Shown here one piece after another: positions 5,258-6,539 of a stretch of 6,539 nt of DNA (position 1 is the first letter of the stretch; every line of letters begins with the position of its first letter). The stretch comes from an uncultured Ruminococcus sp. (GTDB lineage: Bacteria > Bacillota > Clostridia > Oscillospirales > Acutalibacteraceae), in NCBI GenBank assembly GCA_902773045.1, contig CACYDE010000229.1, positions 1 through 6,539 on the forward strand, read 5' to 3'. A program made the translations under genes and the position numbers. The notes beneath the pieces were generated by a model. It ran no database searches and was not told where the DNA came from. It was given only the letters and a program-made list of their open reading frames with translations.

Positions 5258-6226
5258 ATGTCACAGAAAGCTATCGCAGTATTGACGAGCGGCGGAGACG
5301 CGCCGGGCATGAATGCTGCTGTGAGAGCTGTTGTAAGAACAGGTATTTCCAAGGGGATGAAGGTTTACGGAGTAAGCCGTGGTTATAACGGTCTTTTGAC
5401 AGGTGACGTTACCGAGCTTAACCTTCGAAGTGTTTCGGATATTATCCATCGTGGCGGTACGGTTTTATATACAGCAAGAAGCGAGGAGTACAATACTCCC
5501 GCAGGCGTAAAAAAAGCTGCGGATTTCTGCAGAAAGCTGGGAGTTTCCGGCGTTGTTGTTATCGGCGGAGACGGCTCGTTCAGGGGCGCGCGTGATCTGA
5601 CGGGCGAAGGGATCTTATGCGTGGGAATCCCGGGAACTATTGATAACGATATCGCGTGCAGCGAATATACCGTAGGTTTCGATACGGCAATGAATACCGC
5701 TATGGAAATGGTTGACAAGATCCGCGACACAGCGCAGTCTCATGACCGCTGTTCAGTTGTTGAGGTTATGGGAAGACGCTGCGGCGACATCGCTTTGCAG
5801 ACAGGTATCGCTGTCGGCGCGGCTTCGATTCTCGTTCCCGAGGTTGAGTATGACCTCGAAAGAGATGTAATTTCGAGAATTCTTAACAATCAGAGTACAG
5901 GCAAGAAGCATTTTATCATTGTTGTTGCCGAGGGTGTGGGAAAAGTCAGCGAGATCGCAACCTACATTCAGAACAGAACGGGGATCGAGACAAGAGCCAC
6001 TATTCTCGGTCATGTTCAGCGCGGCGGCTCACCGACTCTTCGCGACAGAGTTGTTGCCAGCGAAATGGGTCACAAGGCTGTTTCTCTTCTTGAACAGGGA
6101 ATCGGAAACAGAGTTGTTGCAATGAAGAATGGCGTTATCGTGGATTATGATATTACCGAGGCTCTTAATATGAAGAGAGTTTTCGATACCAACCTTTATG
6201 AGATCGCTCATACTATTTCAATATAA
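5258..6226 (+). CDS. pfkA: ATP-dependent 6-phosphofructokinase
   Basis: Cytoplasmic glycolytic enzyme converting fructose 6-phosphate and ATP to fructose 1,6-bisphosphate and ADP, normally as a homotetramer. The 322 aa match the usual bacterial length of about 320. Visible motifs are the nucleotide-binding loop SGGDAPGMN (11-19), GGDGS (103-107), the catalytic PGTIDND (125-131, with D129 as the expected base), substrate-binding VEVMGRRCGD (168-177), and GHVQRGGSPT (251-260). Glycine in GGDGS and in PGTIDND, where PPi-dependent enzymes typically have Asp and Lys, points to ATP as donor. The start is set by the AAGGAGG at 5244. It has its own promoter, and no clear intrinsic terminator follows, so its 3' end is unresolved. 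Confidence 0.98.
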   Translation: MSQKAIAVLTSGGDAPGMNAAVRAVVRTGISKGMKVYGVSRGYNGLLTGDVTELNLRSVSDIIHRGGTVLYTARSEEYNTPAGVKKAADFCRKLGVSGVVVIGGDGSFRGARDLTGEGILCVGIPGTIDNDIACSEYTVGFDTAMNTAMEMVDKIRDTAQSHDRCSVVEVMGRRCGDIALQTGIAVGAASILVPEVEYDLERDVISRILNNQSTGKKHFIIVVAEGVGKVSEIATYIQNRTGIETRATILGHVQRGGSPTLRDRVVASEMGHKAVSLLEQGIGNRVVAMKNGVIVDYDITEALNMKRVFDTNLYEIAHTISI

Positions 6227-6411
6227 ATGTATGTTTGTTTTAACATAGAGATTTGAATATGAAGTGAATAGATTTGACTGATTGTGATTTCTGTTGATGT
6301 TAATAACAATATATTGTGGTTTATTGTGTGAATTCAATTGAATTTTGAATGTTTTGTGTTTGATTTTGGAAGAATTTTTTAAAATTGTTAACTTTTTTTT
6401 ACGAAGAGCTA
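6227..6411. other. AT-rich gap after pfkA with palindromes, no gene seen
   Basis: No credible reading frame on either strand. It contains a weak 6-bp hairpin TATGTT-TGTTTT-AACATA (6230-6247) just after the pfkA stop, a 12-bp perfect palindrome ACAATATATTGT (6306-6317) and a 14-bp perfect palindrome AATTCAATTGAATT (6331-6344). A T-run at 6393-6400 has no GC stem before it, so I do not call a terminator. Confidence 0.5.
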
Positions 6412-6440
6412 TTGCAATTTTTATCGGTGTGATGTATAAT
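6412..6440 (+). promoter_or_regulatory. Near-consensus promoter upstream of the right-edge gene
   Basis: TTGCAA (-35, 6412-6417), exactly 17 nt, then TATAAT (-10, 6435-6440). The expected start is near 6447, about 38 nt before an AGGAGG at 6485-6490. It marks the start of a new transcription unit running out of the window. Confidence 0.7.
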
Positions 6441-6500
6441 TTAGATACTGATATTATAGCAATCCAAATAAATAGACGGACAAAAGGAGGCGATGCAGGG

Positions 6501-6536
6501 GTGCGCATGGCAAGGAAGAGGACGCAGGAATACTGA
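6501..6536 (+). CDS. Short reading frame (11 codons) behind a strong ribosome binding site at the window edge
   Basis: AAAAGGAGG (6482-6490) is followed 10 nt later by GTG at 6501 and, two codons on, by an in-frame ATG at 6507. The frame reads VRMARKRTQEY and stops at TGA 6534-6536, three bases before the window ends. A second frame from ATG 6493 (MQGCAWQGRGRR...) stays open to the edge, but its start is only 2 nt from AGGAGG. The promoter and ribosome binding site argue that something is translated here: a leader peptide, the start of a gene in the open frame, or a gene disrupted by a frameshift. The product cannot be named. Confidence 0.25.
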   Translation: MRMARKRTQEY

Positions 6537-6539
6537 CGT

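Noticed and set aside
5383..6211. Minus-strand open frames opposite pfkA
   Set aside because: Shadows of a highly conserved gene, without start signals or family resemblance.
6218..6508. 96-codon minus-strand open frame after pfkA
   Set aside because: It arises from AT-rich low-complexity DNA, runs antisense through the promoter and ribosome binding site at 6412-6490, and shows no motif.

Overview
The window looks like chromosomal DNA from a low-to-moderate-GC Firmicute of the class Clostridia, probably the Ruminococcus/Oscillospiraceae area. This rests on the style of the DnaE and PfkA proteins, strong AGGAGG ribosome binding sites, TTGACA/TATAAT-type promoters with 17-nt spacers, AT-rich intergenic DNA, and GC-rich intergenic hairpin clusters of a kind I associate with gut Ruminococcus. 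The genus is an inference.

Layout: (1) Bases 1-281 hold the possible 3' end of a rightward gene, a long inverted repeat, and a strong terminator that can serve both converging genes. (2) Bases 282-3767, minus strand, are a complete dnaE (DNA polymerase III alpha subunit, 1161 aa). Its PHP domain keeps every expected metal ligand. (3) Bases 3768-4481 are about 710 bases without a gene but rich in structure. They hold back-to-back promoters, a 307-bp segment bounded by perfect 14-bp inverted repeats with three GC-rich hairpins inside, a 36-nt direct repeat in two copies 148 bases apart, and a set of competing hairpins. (4) Bases 4482-5054, plus strand, encode a 190-aa membrane-anchored or secreted protein with a 3 x 12-residue Ser/Thr-rich repeat and a C-terminal His-Cys...Cys-x2-Cys module, probably zinc-binding. 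(5) Bases 5055-5257 hold two dyads and a near-consensus promoter. (6) Bases 5258-6226 are a complete pfkA (ATP-type 6-phosphofructokinase, 322 aa). (7) Bases 6227-6539 are AT-rich non-coding DNA, then a near-consensus promoter and a ribosome binding site leading into an 11-codon reading frame at the window edge.

The two recognisable genes are housekeeping: chromosome replication and the committed step of glycolysis. In many Clostridia dnaE and pfkA lie close together in the same direction. Here they diverge and are separated by repeats plus the small surface protein gene, which suggests local rearrangement or insertion. Nothing in the window amounts to a defence system, CRISPR array or complete transposon. 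The least explained part is 3929-4481, where a good extended -10 promoter drives into structured, repeat-bounded, protein-free DNA.
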